Shown here in pieces: positions 24,882-36,722 of a DNA stretch of 64,000 nucleotides; the first letter of the stretch is position 1, and each line of letters starts with the position of its first letter. Both the position numbers and the translations under genes were made by a program. The notes under the pieces are model-generated. The model had not been told where the DNA came from and made no database searches. It saw only the letters and a list, made by a program, of their open reading frames with translations. The stretch lies in NCBI GenBank assembly GCA_001949185.1, contig BDGG01000015.1, forward strand, positions 476,314-540,313, given 5' to 3'. Source of the stretch: Ramazzottius varieornatus. Taxonomy: Eukaryota; Tardigrada; Eutardigrada; Parachela; Ramazzottiidae.

Positions 24882-27605
24882 ATGCCTCAGACGAAGCAAA
24901 AGGTGAAGCTGGAGGAGAAGAACCAGAAGATGGTGAATGGCACAGCGGAGAGCGCCGAGGAGAGGCAGATTTTGGACTGGTCGCTTTCCGACGTCAAGGA
25001 GTTGCTATCCAAGATGCAAGCAGCCCTACCTCGTAACGATCGTGTGAGCTTCGCTAAACGTGTCACGAAGCTGAAATGGGAGGAAATCACAGCTGGAGAA
25101 CACTCGGCGGAAGAATGTCGAGCACAGTGGGACAAGATCGTTAAAAATGTGAGTGAGCCATAGCGGGAAAATGTTGCATACAACTTGACGGCGCGCCAAA
25201 TTTAGTCCTTGGACCAGGGTATGCTGGACCATAGGGACAATTGGTCAAGCTGTCTTCCTTTCGCGCAGCTCGAATTTTATCTTCCTTTGCACATTTTAGG
25301 TTCGGACGTTCCGAAATCTCTCCGAGATTTTGCAGGATGCAATGACGTGGGTGAATGATCCACAAAGTAGCGTCATACCGAAAGAGGTGAGCTTTGTTCT
25401 TTTGTACAGCGTGGCTCACGACAGGATTTAATGAAATTCGGACGCCTTTGCTGTGAGTGTGGCATGACGTCAAGCATATTCACCGCTCGGTGGCTGTTTT
25501 CCGTTATTTGGACGTTGGCCGTGTTGTCATAAAGCGTTATGTGATGGCCCCAATGGTTTTTCGTTTCAGACTTTTCCAGACTATCCCAAAATGCCGCTGG
25601 CTCAGTTCATGAAATATAAAAACAAGATCTACGGAAAGCTAAAAGCAAAGTATCCAGAACTGGATGTTGCGGGACTGAATCAGAAGATTAGAAAGCGTTT
25701 CGAGAAACTATCGGAGGAAGAAAAGGTCTTTTTAATCCTAAGCGCATTAGCCTTGTGAAATTTTGAGCCGTTGGCTTTTCTTTCAGAATCAAATGAACGA
25801 AGAGTACAAAGCAGAAATGGACGAGTACCATCGTCAACTGGAGATCTTCAGGAAGAACCATCCTGAGTACGCGGTCCAGCCAAAAGGCTCAAAGGGACAT
25901 GGGAACGTCAACGGTAAACGAACGAGAGGTCCCAGAAAGTTGCGTGGACCGGACCTCCCCAAAACTCCTTTTGACATGTACTTCCAAAGCCGAGCAACAG
26001 ACGTCGAGCCGGAAGTAAGTCCTTGTTTGGATCGGATAATCTGTTAAGAATTCGTTTCCAAGTTTCAGCCAGTAACATCGAAAATGTGCGGCACTTGGGC
26101 AAACAATCACACTGGACCAGATCGGTCTCATCAAGTGGCGCACTGTTCCAGCTAGTGGTACCGAAATAGTGCGTCAGTGTGGTGAACCATCTTTTCGACT
26201 TTGTCTGCTGTGGTCCATGTAACGAACGTGGACTGTTGGCTATTGTAGACGGATACGAAAGCCCTGAAAGAGACGTTAAAGGCGAAATGGGATGGAATGA
26301 GTGACAAGCGAAAGACCAAGTACATCGAGCAGGCTATAGCAGACCAGAAGCGCTACAAGGAAGAACTGGCCAAGTTTTCAGAAGAGCATCCAGAATTTGT
26401 TGTCAAGAGGCTCAAGCCGCGAGTTACTAAAGCTGATAACAAGGTTCTTTCGGAGACATACGGGCGACCAAAGATGCCAGCCGGTCAGAATGGCTACTCT
26501 ACGTTCTGCGCTGAATACCATCAGCAACATGGCAATGAACCTCGTGCCGAAGGAAACAAGTCGTGGATGAAAGACGCTGCTGATGCCTGGAAAGCTTTGT
26601 CGAATGAAGAGAAGAGTGAATATCAAACCAGGATCAAGAAGGTAACGTTCCTCAAATCTTCTTGGGACATCGCCAAACACACTGGAGCAGATTTGTTTCT
26701 CCAGACCGCGCACGCTTCCAGCCGATAACACTGATCGCATGCGCCGCTTGGGCAGAACGGTTTGGTCGAGTTTGTTGGCCGAGCGCCCATATCTTCTTGA
26801 ACACCAAGTAAATTTCTTTCTGTCAGGAATGGGAAGATTACCGAGCTGAGTGCGAAGAATATCTATCAAATGTTCCCGAAGAACGTCGCGAAGAGGAGAG
26901 GGCGATTCTGAAATGCGAACCGCCGTCAAATAACTCGAACCGAAACAGTAAACGAAAGAGAAATGCATCGCTGGGCAGCCCAACGAGCGAATCGGGAAAG
27001 GTAAGTCGAGCATCCGTCTAAATGCTTTGCTCGGTGTTAGGTTTCTGAACCTCTCTTTCCTTCCTAGAAGACTCCAAAGAAAGGACCAAGTGGTCGAGCG
27101 ATCTTCATGCTCGACAACGAGACGAAGTTCCAGGAAGAAAACCCCGAGGCGGATCCGAATCAGCTGAAGAAGCTGATGCACAAAGCTTACGACAAGCTGT
27201 CAGTCGGCGACCAGGTAAAAAGCGTTGAATAATTTCCGCGGGAACTGAACGAAGAACGTGGGTTACAACGAGTGTAGTAGGGGTTTACTGGCCGACCATA
27301 GTTTAGCCTTTTATTGGTGATTACGACTTGGAGAGACAGCGGAAGATCGTATAGAGTATTATTAGCAGACATCATTGAGGAGAGCTGAACGAGCAAAGGA
27401 AGAACTGGCGATCAAGAAGCTAGAAAGATGTAGAAGAGTCGAGATTATGATTATAGTAGGTCAAGGCAGGCGATTGAGAAAAGCGTGATGACTACGCTTG
27501 AGTTAGTCAGAGTTACAGTATGATCGAAATAACTCTGTTACACGAAGGACTTTTTTGCAGGCTATCTTTGAGGAAAGAGCTCATCGATTGTCATTCCTCG
27601 GATAA
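24882..27605 (+). CDS. UBTF: UBF-like HMG-box nucleolar transcription factor
   Basis: Eight exons: 24882-25148, 25300-25386, 25570-25725, 25787-26014, 26249-26641, 26827-27000, 27068-27214 and 27561-27605 (499 codons, 498 aa). All seven introns are phase 0. The protein starts with a helical domain (residues 1-115) like the UBF dimerisation region, with the UBF-like spacing of WSLSDVKELLSKMQ and KLKWEEI. Tandem HMG boxes follow: the first around FPDYPKMPLAQFMKYKNKIY, the second around LPKTPFDMYFQSRATDV, the third around KMPAGQNGYSTFCAEYH. A degenerate fourth comes after a basic linker (SKRKRN). UBF remodels rDNA promoters for RNA polymerase I (family knowledge). The protein is shorter than vertebrate UBF (about 760) and lacks the long acidic tail. 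Orthology is likely, but other multi-HMG proteins are possible. Confidence 0.75.
26065..26200. repeat. intronic palindromic element, 1-2 copies
   Basis: A right arm TGTGCGGCACTTGGG is followed by a copy TCAAGTGGCGCACTG ... ATAGTGCGTCAGTG in UBTF intron 26015-26248. Confidence 0.75.
26655..26795. repeat. intronic palindromic element, 1 full copy
   Basis: The copy runs from CGCCAAACACACTGGAGCAG to GTCGAGTTTGTTGGCCGAGC, with core GACCGCGCACGCTTCCAGCC. It occupies nearly the whole UBTF intron 26642-26826. Confidence 0.8.
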
Positions 27606-28025
27606 ACTCGCACTTTGGTGATTCTCCTCCGCCTTTGTAAAGTTGTAGTTTTTCTTTAAAGTTATTTTTTGTACTTGAAAGTCTGGAAGCGATTTTAGTC
27701 TCGTTTCGTGTTTTCTTGTTTGTTGTTAGCTGTTCATCTGGTCTATTCGGACAAAAAGGGCAGTATTTTGCGGTGTTACCCTCACGGATGTTGTTCACTC
27801 TTTATTCCATAGTTCCGATTTTTCGCCAAGTCGCTCTTCATCTGAAGACTTATTTTTCCTCTAGCTTCTTGTTTCCAAATCTTTTATGAAGTTGTATTCG
27901 TTTAGCGAAAATCACGCTGGAATATTTCTCCAGTCCGGAAAGTTTAATGATAGACGTTAAAATTCAATTGAAAATAAATGACGGGCAAAAGCTTTGAATA
28001 TTCGTTTTAAATTCTAAAATACAAT
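27606..28025. other. convergent 3' region UBTF / MPC2
   Basis: AT-rich 3' flanks of two convergent genes. AATAAA at about 27971-27976 on the plus strand could serve UBTF. No ORF is supported. Confidence 0.5.
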
Positions 28026-28907
28026 TTATTTGTGCGAAGATGGCAAGTGATCTTTCGGTGGGTTCGTCGACGAGATTAGTACACCGGGTGTTGAGCCATG
28101 GCCTTTGGAGTCTGGAATGGAGACGTTAGTGGCCACCAAGGTCTTGCCGGTGGGGTCGTTCTTGTCGAGACCTTGTCTGTACTGCCAGATACGGTACAGC
28201 TGCGAAAAGCCTGTAGCCGCCACGAACATGTTCACACCAAAGAGACTCCAGTTCTTGGGTATTATCACCAGCGCGTAGCGCGACCAAATCGTACCTGCAT
28301 GATCCAGAAAGCAGCTTACGTTAGTTTCAGATGTGTTTCATTGCTTCCTCGTCCTTGACACGGAGAAACTTACCGGTAAGTGCGAGTGCCAGGGACTGAT
28401 TGAAACTGAGTTTTTCAGCAGGTCGAGCTGCATCTGCTAGTCCGGCTATTACCAGTGCCTGTAAAATAGACAAAAGTCGAAATCACAGTTGTAACACGGA
28501 AAGAATTTGACAAAGGCGCCACCGAAGTGGATGTTAGGCACGTCTTACCGAACGGCCCACCACACATCGTCAAAAGTGAAATGGGTGGCGAGATAGACAG
28601 CCTACCATGCAATCCTATCTGATTATCTCGCATCCTCCGTTTCTGCACCCTGAAGGTATCTCTTCGTAACGCGTACCACTTACCCATTTGCCAAGCGGAG
28701 CCCAGAAGTGGATGGTCTTGGGACCTGTAAGGGAGCATATCACAATGCGTCTGCTGACAGCTACTCCGTCAAGATAACTGCATAAAGCAAACCAGCTAGA
28801 TTCTAGAATGATCTTCACGCACCTGCAGGATGCTCCCATAGTGGGCGTAGGCTTTGTGGAACAAATTTTTCCGCAGAAGAGACAAGACCTCGGTAAATGA
28901 GGGACAT
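28026..28907 (-). CDS. MPC2: mitochondrial pyruvate carrier subunit 2
   Basis: Four exons: 28907-28823, 28724-28684, 28458-28374 and 28294-28026 (480 nt, 159 aa). Conserved MPC2 signatures appear in order: LRPLWEHPAGPKTIHFWAP, ALVIAGLADAARPAEKLS, SRYALVIIPKNWSLFGVN, ATGFSQLYRIWQYRQ. These give the three helices of the MPC2 half of the heterodimer that imports pyruvate across the inner mitochondrial membrane (family knowledge). A polar tail of about 35 residues beyond the usual end is unusual. On the coding strand the stop TAA overlaps an AATAAA polyadenylation-type hexamer (CACAAATAAATTG). The gene is divergent from POLD1. Confidence 0.95.
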
Positions 28908-29327
28908 CTTGACAGAGTACCTTCTTCAGCAAAATCCTGTCATAACTCGCAAGGTTAGCAACCCAAGTGGTACTACAGGTTCAATACGCAGCGCTGGGTG
29001 TGACAGCTGACGAGCGCTCGGTCTCAAACCTTTACACGTAGTTCTACACTGTGATTGCCAGTGATCGACTGCAAGATAAAATTCATAAGAAATGCATAAA
29101 AGACGACGGGGTAAATTCACTCGGAGTCGGTGAAGGGCGGCGCCCTGGGCGCAGAGAAATATTTTGGGAACCAAAAACCAAACAGCGCGAATATTATTCG
29201 GAAAAATGTGACTTGCGACTGCTTCTTCTCACCAATGCTCTGTCTCTGTTCGCTTGTTTTGTAGGTACCGAGGACAGATCGAAAACGTGGATCCCTGAAC
29301 TGCAGCGGCTGTAATCGGCAAGGTGAC
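28908..29327. promoter_or_regulatory. divergent intergenic region MPC2 / POLD1
   Basis: Start codons are 420 bp apart on opposite strands, so both promoters must sit here. No TATA box is obvious. The GTAGGTACCG at 29262 resembles an acceptor or donor context, so a 5' untranslated intron of POLD1 is possible. Confidence 0.4.
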
Positions 29328-32300
29328 ATGTCGACGCGGCGTCCGTTCAACCGAGGTGGAGTTGGGGATCGCGGTGGCGGTGGTGGAAGGGGCAGAGGAG
29401 GCTCAAACGGGTCTGGCGCTGGCTCACCTTCCACCAACAATGGCTTTCGAGGACGAGGGAACTTGTCTGCTGCATCTGCGCAACGAGGTGGACGAGGCTT
29501 CAACGGCTACAACAAGGCGGCTGCCGATGCCACACCGACCTTCGCTACGCAGTATACCAAGGGAAACAACAAGCGTCAAGCTGAAGATGACGATATGGAC
29601 GTCGATTTCGACATGGATCAAGACATGGATGACTACATGGACATGCTGGAAGATGACGCCATGGCTGGAGAATCGACAGGTAACCGAAACTACCTGAAAA
29701 AGGGAATGGAATGGTCGTTATTCCAAACCTGAAACCTTGGCGTGTATTCGCGCATGGTGTCAGTGCGTTGAAGGGGAACGGCCTTATCATCTATGCGGAA
29801 CGTACGCTTTTATGACGTCATGCGTTCATGCGAAGTATATGGTTCGAGTTGATTGTTGATTGATCGGTATTTAAAGCCTGTTGTTTGCAACAGGTGCAGC
29901 TGGGCCGGCGAACCTTGCCACAACCGCTCGATGGAGTCGTCCTGCCTTCAAAGAAGTGAATCCAGCTAGGGACGCATTAGCTTTTCAGCAGATCGACCTC
30001 GACCACTACATCGACAATCCACTCCCCGCGTTCGAGAAATTCAAAGGACCGACGCCGAGCACGAGAATGTTCGGTGTGACGATGGATGGACAGAGCGTTC
30101 TGTGCCATGTACATGGCTTCCGACCGTACTTCTACGTCGAAGCACCACCTGGCTTCCGAGAAGAATACCTCAGCAAATTCATGGTACGATACTACGGTCG
30201 ATCCAACGTGATTACAAAGAACACGATTATAAAGATGCTAGGGAAACAAAGTCGATCAGATCCTTTTCTCAAGCGACGCACGCTCCCAGCTAAACTTACT
30301 GACATCGTGCGCCGCTTGGGCAACGACATGGCCGACTTTGTTTGCCAAGCTTTCACAATGACGTTCGTCATATTTTGCAGGATTCCTTGAATAGTCATCT
30401 TCTACCAGAACAGACCATCGCACGCGCTCTTGGTTCCGGCCCAAATTCCTCTCGTTCGGCTGTCCTCGAAGTCAAGATCGTCCAGAAGCAGAACATGTAC
30501 GGATACCACGAAGACGGCAAGAAGGATTTCCTCAGGATAACCCTGGCACAACCGCGTTTCATCGCCGCTGCGAAACGTACGGTCGAACATGGCTTCGCGT
30601 GGATGCCTGGGACTGCTCCTACGCCATTCACGTCGTTCGAAACCAATGTCGATTTCGAAATTCGCTTCATGATCGACGCGAAGGTAAGAAAATTCCACTG
30701 CGAAAACTTCCGGAATTCTTAAAACTTTGATAACGAACTCAATAAGCTTCATTTTTCCAAGTGGCGCACCCTTCCAGCTGACAACACTGTAAACGGCAGC
30801 GGGGAAAACGATGTGGTCGGGTTTGTTTTCCGGGTTTCAGTTTTGTCTGTCATTGTTTGCTTCTCATAGGTTTATGGATGCAACTGGATCGAACTTCCGG
30901 CAGGCAAGTACTCTCTCAGAAATAAAGATAGAGCTGTAGGGACACCAGCTCCGATTTCGAGGTGTCAGCTGGAAGCGGACGTCGACTGGGAGGATATGAT
31001 TTCCCACGAACCAGAAGGCGAATGGAGCAAGGTGGCGCCGCTACGGATCTTGAGTTTCGACATCGAGTGTGCTGGCAGAAAAGGCATCTTCCCCGAACCT
31101 GAAACCGATCCAGTCATCCAGATAGCCAGCATGGTCCAGCTTTACGGAGCGGGCCAACCGTTCATCCGGAATGTCTTCACGCTGAAAACATGTGGGAGCA
31201 TCATCGGCGTCGACGTAAGAAAAGCAACCAGCAAAGAAATTTCACAATTTTACTTTGGAGTGAAAACGAAATATTCTCCTGAAACGAGAAACAGATTTAG
31301 AGCTCGGTAGACAGAGTTGACAAGACTGTTTCCCCAGGTTGCGCACGTTTTCAGTGGTATTCGCTGGATGTGTGCGCCACTTGGAAAAACGATCTTGAGT
31401 TTGTCTGCCCAATTCTTCCCAGTTCGTTCGATGATAAAGTATTGGGTTGCAGGTCAAGTCTTTTGAGACAGAAGAAGAACTTTTAGAGAAATGGGCGCAA
31501 TTCGTCCGTGAAGTCGATCCGGACATCATTACCGGATACAATATCCAGAACTTCGACATTCCCTACCTCATCGACCGCGCTCGCAGTCTAAAGTGCCGGA
31601 CCTTCGCCTTCCTTGGTCGCATCACGAACAAAGCCAGTGCCATCAGGGAAGCCATGATCCAGTCCAAACAGATGGGTCGAAGAGAGAACAAGTACTGCAA
31701 CATCGAAGGTAGGGTAGTCTTTGATCTGCTGCAGATCTTGCTGAGGGACTACAAGCTAAGGTCGTACACCCTCAACGCTGTCAGCTACCATTTCTTGCAA
31801 GAACAGAAAGAAGACGTTCATCACTCCATCATCACGGATCTGCAAAACGGCAATGAGCAGACGAGAAGACGGCTGGCCGTCTACTGTCTGAAGGACGCGC
31901 TGTTGCCGCTGAGACTGATCGACAAGCTGATGGCGCTGGTCAATTATATGGAGATGGCCAGAGTGACGGGGGTTCCCTTGACTTATTTGTTATCCAGAGG
32001 ACAGCAGATCAAAGTCGTTTCTCAACTCCTTCGAAGGTATGATAAGTACCCTAAGAAGGATTTTTCACGATGGCTTTTTCTTGTTCTTGGAATTTGCAAC
32101 ATTTGAGCAATGGGCAGAGTGCCATTGCCGACGTATTGTTATAAAAGTGGCAAATCAATCAATCGACAATCCGGACGGGGTCGTAAGGCGGTACAATCAA
32201 AGGCCTTGATTGGTACTTCCGGTGCAACCAGCTGTTTACCTCGTACACTTGCAACAAGTGTTTTTACGGCATTTCGCTTTCTCCAGTGATATTTTATGNN

Positions 32301-35300
32301 NNNNNNNNNNNNNNNNNNNNNNNNNNNNNNNNNNNNNNNNNNNNNNNNATTGCCGAAGTATCACATAAAACATCACTGGAGAAAGCGAAATGTCGTAGAA
32401 ACACTTGTTGCAAGTGTACGAGGTAAACAGCTGGCTGCACCGGAAGTACCAATCAAGGCCTTTGATTGTACCGCCTTACGACCCCGCCCTGATTGTCGAT
32501 TGATTGATTTGCCACTTTTGCAACAATACTTCGGCAATGGTAGATCAGTAAGGCGTGGCTAAATTGAGAAGTATGGAGTGGCAACGAGATAAAAATTGCC
32601 CTTAATCGATCAATCAAGATTGTCAAAGTTAGAGATTCTGTGCCTTCATTGGTCGTCTAAGAATATTCTTTAATTTCATGCCCCGCTCTGTATGATGTCA
32701 TCGGCCGCGCCTTACTGATCTACTCTGCCCACTGCTCATTTTGACACGCCTGCAGGAAGCGGCTGGTAGTCGTCACAGTGTGCTGTATGTATGTGCATCC
32801 TGACTTCACCAGTTGCGCACCCTCTGATGGTTGCTCGTGCACCTGCATACTTTGGATCTCACGGTGGTGTAGCGATTTGTATGTATGTACATGATAGGGC
32901 GGGAAAATCTTCGGTTTTAGTTTGTGAAGTCTTCTTTCGGGGATATTCTGTAACTAATGTTTTGGTTACAGGGCAGCGCAGGAGGATTACGTGATGCCGA
33001 ACGTGCCGACCAGTACAGGTGACGAGTTCACCGGAGCCACGGTCCTCGACGCCAAGGCCGGATACTACCCAAAGCCCATCGCCACGCTGGACTTCGCCTC
33101 GCTGTACCCCTCTATCATGCAGGCCTGGAACCTCTGTTACACTACCTGCATCTTCAAGGGCACCCTGAACAAGATGAAGACGATCGATTCTTCCAACTAC
33201 GTCACCACACCCACTGGCGACGTCTTCGTCAAGAAGGAAGTCCGTAAAGGCCTCTTACCTGACATCCTTGAACATCTCCTGACAGCACGAAAGACAGCCA
33301 AGAAAGATCTAGCAGTGGAGAAAGACCCATTGAAGAAGATGGTGCTGGATGGTCGGCAGCTGGCGTTGAAGGTTAGCGCCAACTCCGTTTACGGTTTCAC
33401 AGGTAAGAATACAGTGGAAGACCCGAAACATCTTACACTTGCATACAAGGTGTCGCTTTGTTGGCTTTGTGAACTACAATGCAGGTGCGTGCCTGTCTTC
33501 TACCTGCATATACCTTCTGGCATGTTTAGCTTTGTGCGTTGGTATGCAGGTGGGTGAAATTTTCGTGTTTGCTACGTGAATTGAGTTTTTCTGGAAAGTT
33601 TTATCGTGAATGTTTTTTTCAGAGGAACATAAGAGTGTTTTTTTTCCCAGGTGCACAGGTAGGAAAGCTTCCCTGTCTAGAAATTTCCGGCAGTGTGACC
33701 GCCTTCGGCCGTATGCTGATCGACAAGACCAAAGACGCTGTCGAGAACCTCTTTCCCGTTGCGATGGCCAAAGAGGGCAAGGAGGTGAAGGTGGAGGTAA
33801 TCTATGGAGACACAGACTCGGTCATGGTTAACTTCAACAAAGACAACCTGGTGGAGACGATGGACCTGGGTCGGAGGGCGGCGGAGTTCGTGACGGCGGA
33901 ACTGAACAGACCACCCATCAGGCTGGAATTCGAGAAGGTCTACTTCCCGTACTTGCTTATTAGCAGGAAACGGTACGCTGGACTGTACTTCACGAAACCG
34001 GACAAGCACGACAAGATGGACTGCAAAGGTAAGTTTTCCACATCGAAACGAGTAACTCGGGAGTAAATATTGAAAGGTGTATCAGCCTTCTGCGTACACA
34101 ATATGGCATGTTTAGCATGCACGTATGTATGCAAGTGCTTGACATGGTCTTCCTTCACGATTCACAAACCACCGAAGTCTTTTGTAGCAGTCATACTGCA
34201 TACACGGTGTGTTAGGTATAGCATGGGGTTTATGGATGTAGGCGCCCGAAATTGTCTCGCTTTTTGAATTTGTTTTGCGGTGAGCCGTTCAAGGACCTGA
34301 GTACACGATGTGACAGCTTAGCCCTGGGTCCGTGTATGCAGGTGGCTGGAAGAATTGTCTTTTTCAATAATTTTCCTTGATTAAACTGAAATAGTTTGTG
34401 AATTAATTCAGTGGTTTGTTTTTGGCAGGAATTGAGACTGTGAGAAGGGACAACTGTCCGCTCGTGGCCAACCTGATCGACATGTGCCTGCAGAAGCTGC
34501 TGATAGATCGCGACAAGGAAGGCGCCATCAACTACGCCAAGCAGACCATTTCCGACCTTCTCTGCAACCGAGTGGACATCAGCCAGCTTATTATCACGAA
34601 AGAACTGACCAAAACCGACAAAGAGTACAAGGGCAACCAAGCACACGTGGAACTGGCTAATCGAATGAAGAAACGCGATATGGGCAGCGCACCCAACTTA
34701 GGTAGAATGTGGGAGCTCAGCAAGCAAACTCGACAAACTCTCTTTTCCAAGTGGCGCACGTCGTCAGCCAATAATACTGAAAATGTGCGCCACTTGGGAA
34801 GACAATCTTGTCGAGTTTGTTTGCTGAGTTTCTCAACCTCTTCCATTCCTCAGATAGGAAAGCAGTAAGCGAGTGAGTTGCTGTAACTGACAGTGTTTGC
34901 CGTAGGCGATCGAGTGCCGTATGTCATCGTTGCCGGCGACAAGAAGGAAGCGGCTTACAAGCGATCCGAAGATCCCATCTTCATCCTCGAAAACAACATT
35001 CCCATTGACACCCAGTACTACTTGGAAAACCAACTGTCCAAGCCACTCATCCGAATCTTCGGACCAATCTTGGGTAAGACTTCATTGCTTTGAAACTCTT
35101 TCGATCACAAAAAAAGAAAGAGACCAATAAGAAAAAGTGATATCGGGACCGATTTCGAATTTTATTCAGTAAAATCAGACAGAGATCGTGATCTACAGAA
35201 TCTTGTACCAGTAACCTGATATCGCGCTTTCCGGAAATGCTATTCGGACAGACAGGCAGGTAGAAAAAACATTTGCGGTATGTGGGTCTACATCGTTTGG

Positions 35301-36218
35301 TTGAAAGAGAGCGCTTCTAGCGGACTAGTTTTCGAAAGAGCGAATCAGTATATTCGCAACTTACAACGAGCTACTGTCTCCTGAACTTCGGAAGGGACAG
35401 CGGCCTATGTATGCTGCGAAGATACTGGACCAAGTTCCTAACCAAAGACATACGAAGACCGGTAGAGACCGCATTATGCCATCGGGAACCTCGGCCAACA
35501 AACTCGACCAGATCGTTTCCCTAGTGGCGCACGTTTACAGTGCTATTGGCTGAAGCCTGCTCCACTTGGAGAAAAAAACGATCTTGTCAAGTTGGATTAC
35601 TTACTCAAGTGGCGCACTTTGTCGATGTTATTGGCTGTGACGTGCGCTAGTTGGGATAACGATCTGGTCGAGTTTGATAATTTTGTCAGCCGAGCTCCCA
35701 TATGCATACGGCAGCTGCTATTCGTAGCGCAGTAAGGGAAAGAATGAGCCATAATCTGCACTGGTAACCGTGAAAAGTAACCGGACAAGGAAGATGTCTG
35801 AACCTTTGACTGTTTTGTAGGAAGCGAAGAGAAGGCCGAGTCGATCCTGCTTCGCGGTGATCACACGCGCACCAAGTCGATCGTGACTTCGCGCACCGGT
35901 GGACTGGCGGCCTTCGTCAAGACGCGCGTCTCTTGCGTCCAATGCAAGGCCGTCCTAACCAACGAGAACGACGCCTTGTGTGACTACTGCAAGAAGGACG
36001 CCTCCAAGATTTACCAGACGGTAGTGGCTGACCTCAGCAGTTTAGAAGAGAAGTTTGCGCGCATGTGGGTGCAGTGTCAGCAGTGCCAAGGCAGCCTCCA
36101 CCAGGATGTCCTCTGCAGCAACCGTGACTGCACCATCTTCTACATGCGCAAGAAGGCCCAAAAGGACGTGACCGAACAGGAAAAGGTGGCCCGTAGATTT
36201 GACACTGTCGATTGGTGA
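29328..36218 (+). CDS. POLD1: DNA polymerase delta catalytic subunit
   Basis: Ten exons: 29328-29679, 29894-30183, 30381-30683, 30870-31214, 31453-32036, 32972-33402, 33651-34028, 34429-34701, 34906-35073 and 35821-36218 (3522 nt, 1173 aa; vertebrate about 1107). The N-terminus is an RGG-rich low-complexity tail, then an acidic patch. The 3'-5' exonuclease is intact: [10 protein letters not shown] (Exo I), [12 protein letters not shown] (Exo II), YCLKDA (Exo III). Polymerase motifs are [10 protein letters not shown] (A), [14 protein letters not shown] (B) and [10 protein letters not shown] (C). The C-terminus holds CysA (CVQC...CDYC) and CysB (CQQC...CSNRDC), the latter binding the Fe-S cluster and accessory subunits in this family. 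It replicates the lagging strand and proofreads (family knowledge). Introns 2, 3, 4, 8 and 9 carry palindromic elements, and intron 5 carries nested foldback repeats with an assembly gap. Confidence 0.97.
30240..30352. repeat. intronic palindromic element, 1 copy
   Basis: AAGTCGATCAGATCC, CAAGCGACGCACGC ... ATCGTGCGCCGCTTGGG and GACTTTGTTTGCCAAGC lie in POLD1 intron 2 (30184-30380). Confidence 0.8.
30755..30838. repeat. intronic palindromic element, 1 copy
   Basis: CCAAGTGGCGCACCCTTCCA followed by a degraded right arm and GTCGGGTTTGTTTTCC lies in POLD1 intron 3 (30684-30869). Confidence 0.75.
31300..31415. repeat. intronic palindromic element, 1 copy
   Basis: GACAAGACTGTTTCCCCAGG, TTGCGCACGTTTTC ... 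TGTGCGCCACTTGG and CGATCTTGAGTTTGTC lie in POLD1 intron 4 (31215-31452). Confidence 0.8.
32104..32740. mobile_element. nested foldback elements interrupted by an assembly gap
   Basis: The outer ends GAGCAATGGGCAGAGT (about 32104) and ACTCTGCCCACTGCTC (about 32725) are near-perfect inverted repeats. Inside, an arm at about 32121-32298 (starting CCATTGCCGACGTATTG) is the reverse complement of about 32365-32540. The 50 N at 32299-32348 fall exactly between them. A third inverted pair, TAGATCAGTAAGGCGTGGC against GCCGCGCCTTACTGATCTA, spans about 32541-32724. These are two non-autonomous elements nested in a third inside POLD1 intron 5. No transposase is visible. Confidence 0.8.
34715..34840. repeat. 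intronic palindromic element, 1 near-complete copy
   Basis: This is one of the best copies: GAGCTCAGCAAGCAAACTCG at the left end, the AAGTGGCGCACG and TGTGCGCCACTTGGG arms, and GTCGAGTTTGTTTGCTGAG at the right end. It fills most of POLD1 intron 8 (34702-34905). Confidence 0.9.
35484..35700. repeat. intronic palindromic element, 2 copies
   Basis: The first copy runs from CCTCGGCCAACAAACTCGAC to CGATCTTGTCAAGTTGG. The second is CAAGTGGCGCACTTTG ... GACGTGCGCTAGTTGGG, ending at CGAGCTCCCAT. Both are in POLD1 intron 9 (35074-35820). Confidence 0.85.
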
Positions 36219-36722
36219 TAGAGTGTAACTTCTCAGTGGTCTCTCAATACAAGTGGGAGTTTTGCCTCTGTGAACTTTTATTACGCACTCAACTTTTGTG
36301 CTGCTTTTCCTTCTTTTATCTACTTTAATTCTGTGATTTGACGAACACAGTAAAAACTTCAGTTACATCGGTAGATAGATATTTATTGAGCTTCGACAAT
36401 CTAGTCAGCGGCCTCCTCGATCATCGGAGGATAAAGGAACATACGACACTAAAGTAAAGTTACGCTGTGGCTATGCCGTAGGCATTGTACAATGATGGAG
36501 TTTGTTTTAGGGCAGGTTGTATTATTTGAGCGCCTCTCGGAAATCAAACTTTACACGTCAGGAACGGCAGTGTTCAAGGCAATTCTTCGCACGGTTTTCT
36601 TACGGGTAGAAAGAGGCAAATCAATGAACATCGAAGACATTGGGAAAGCAGTGGCCGAGAAACAGCTAAAAGCCGGAGCTCTTTGGGCGCTGTGCGGGCG
36701 GGAAAAAGGTTCGAAGTTTGGT
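36219..36722. other. convergent 3' region POLD1 / Gly-Gln-Pro gene
   Basis: 3' flanks of two convergent genes. No ORF with support is present. Confidence 0.5.
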
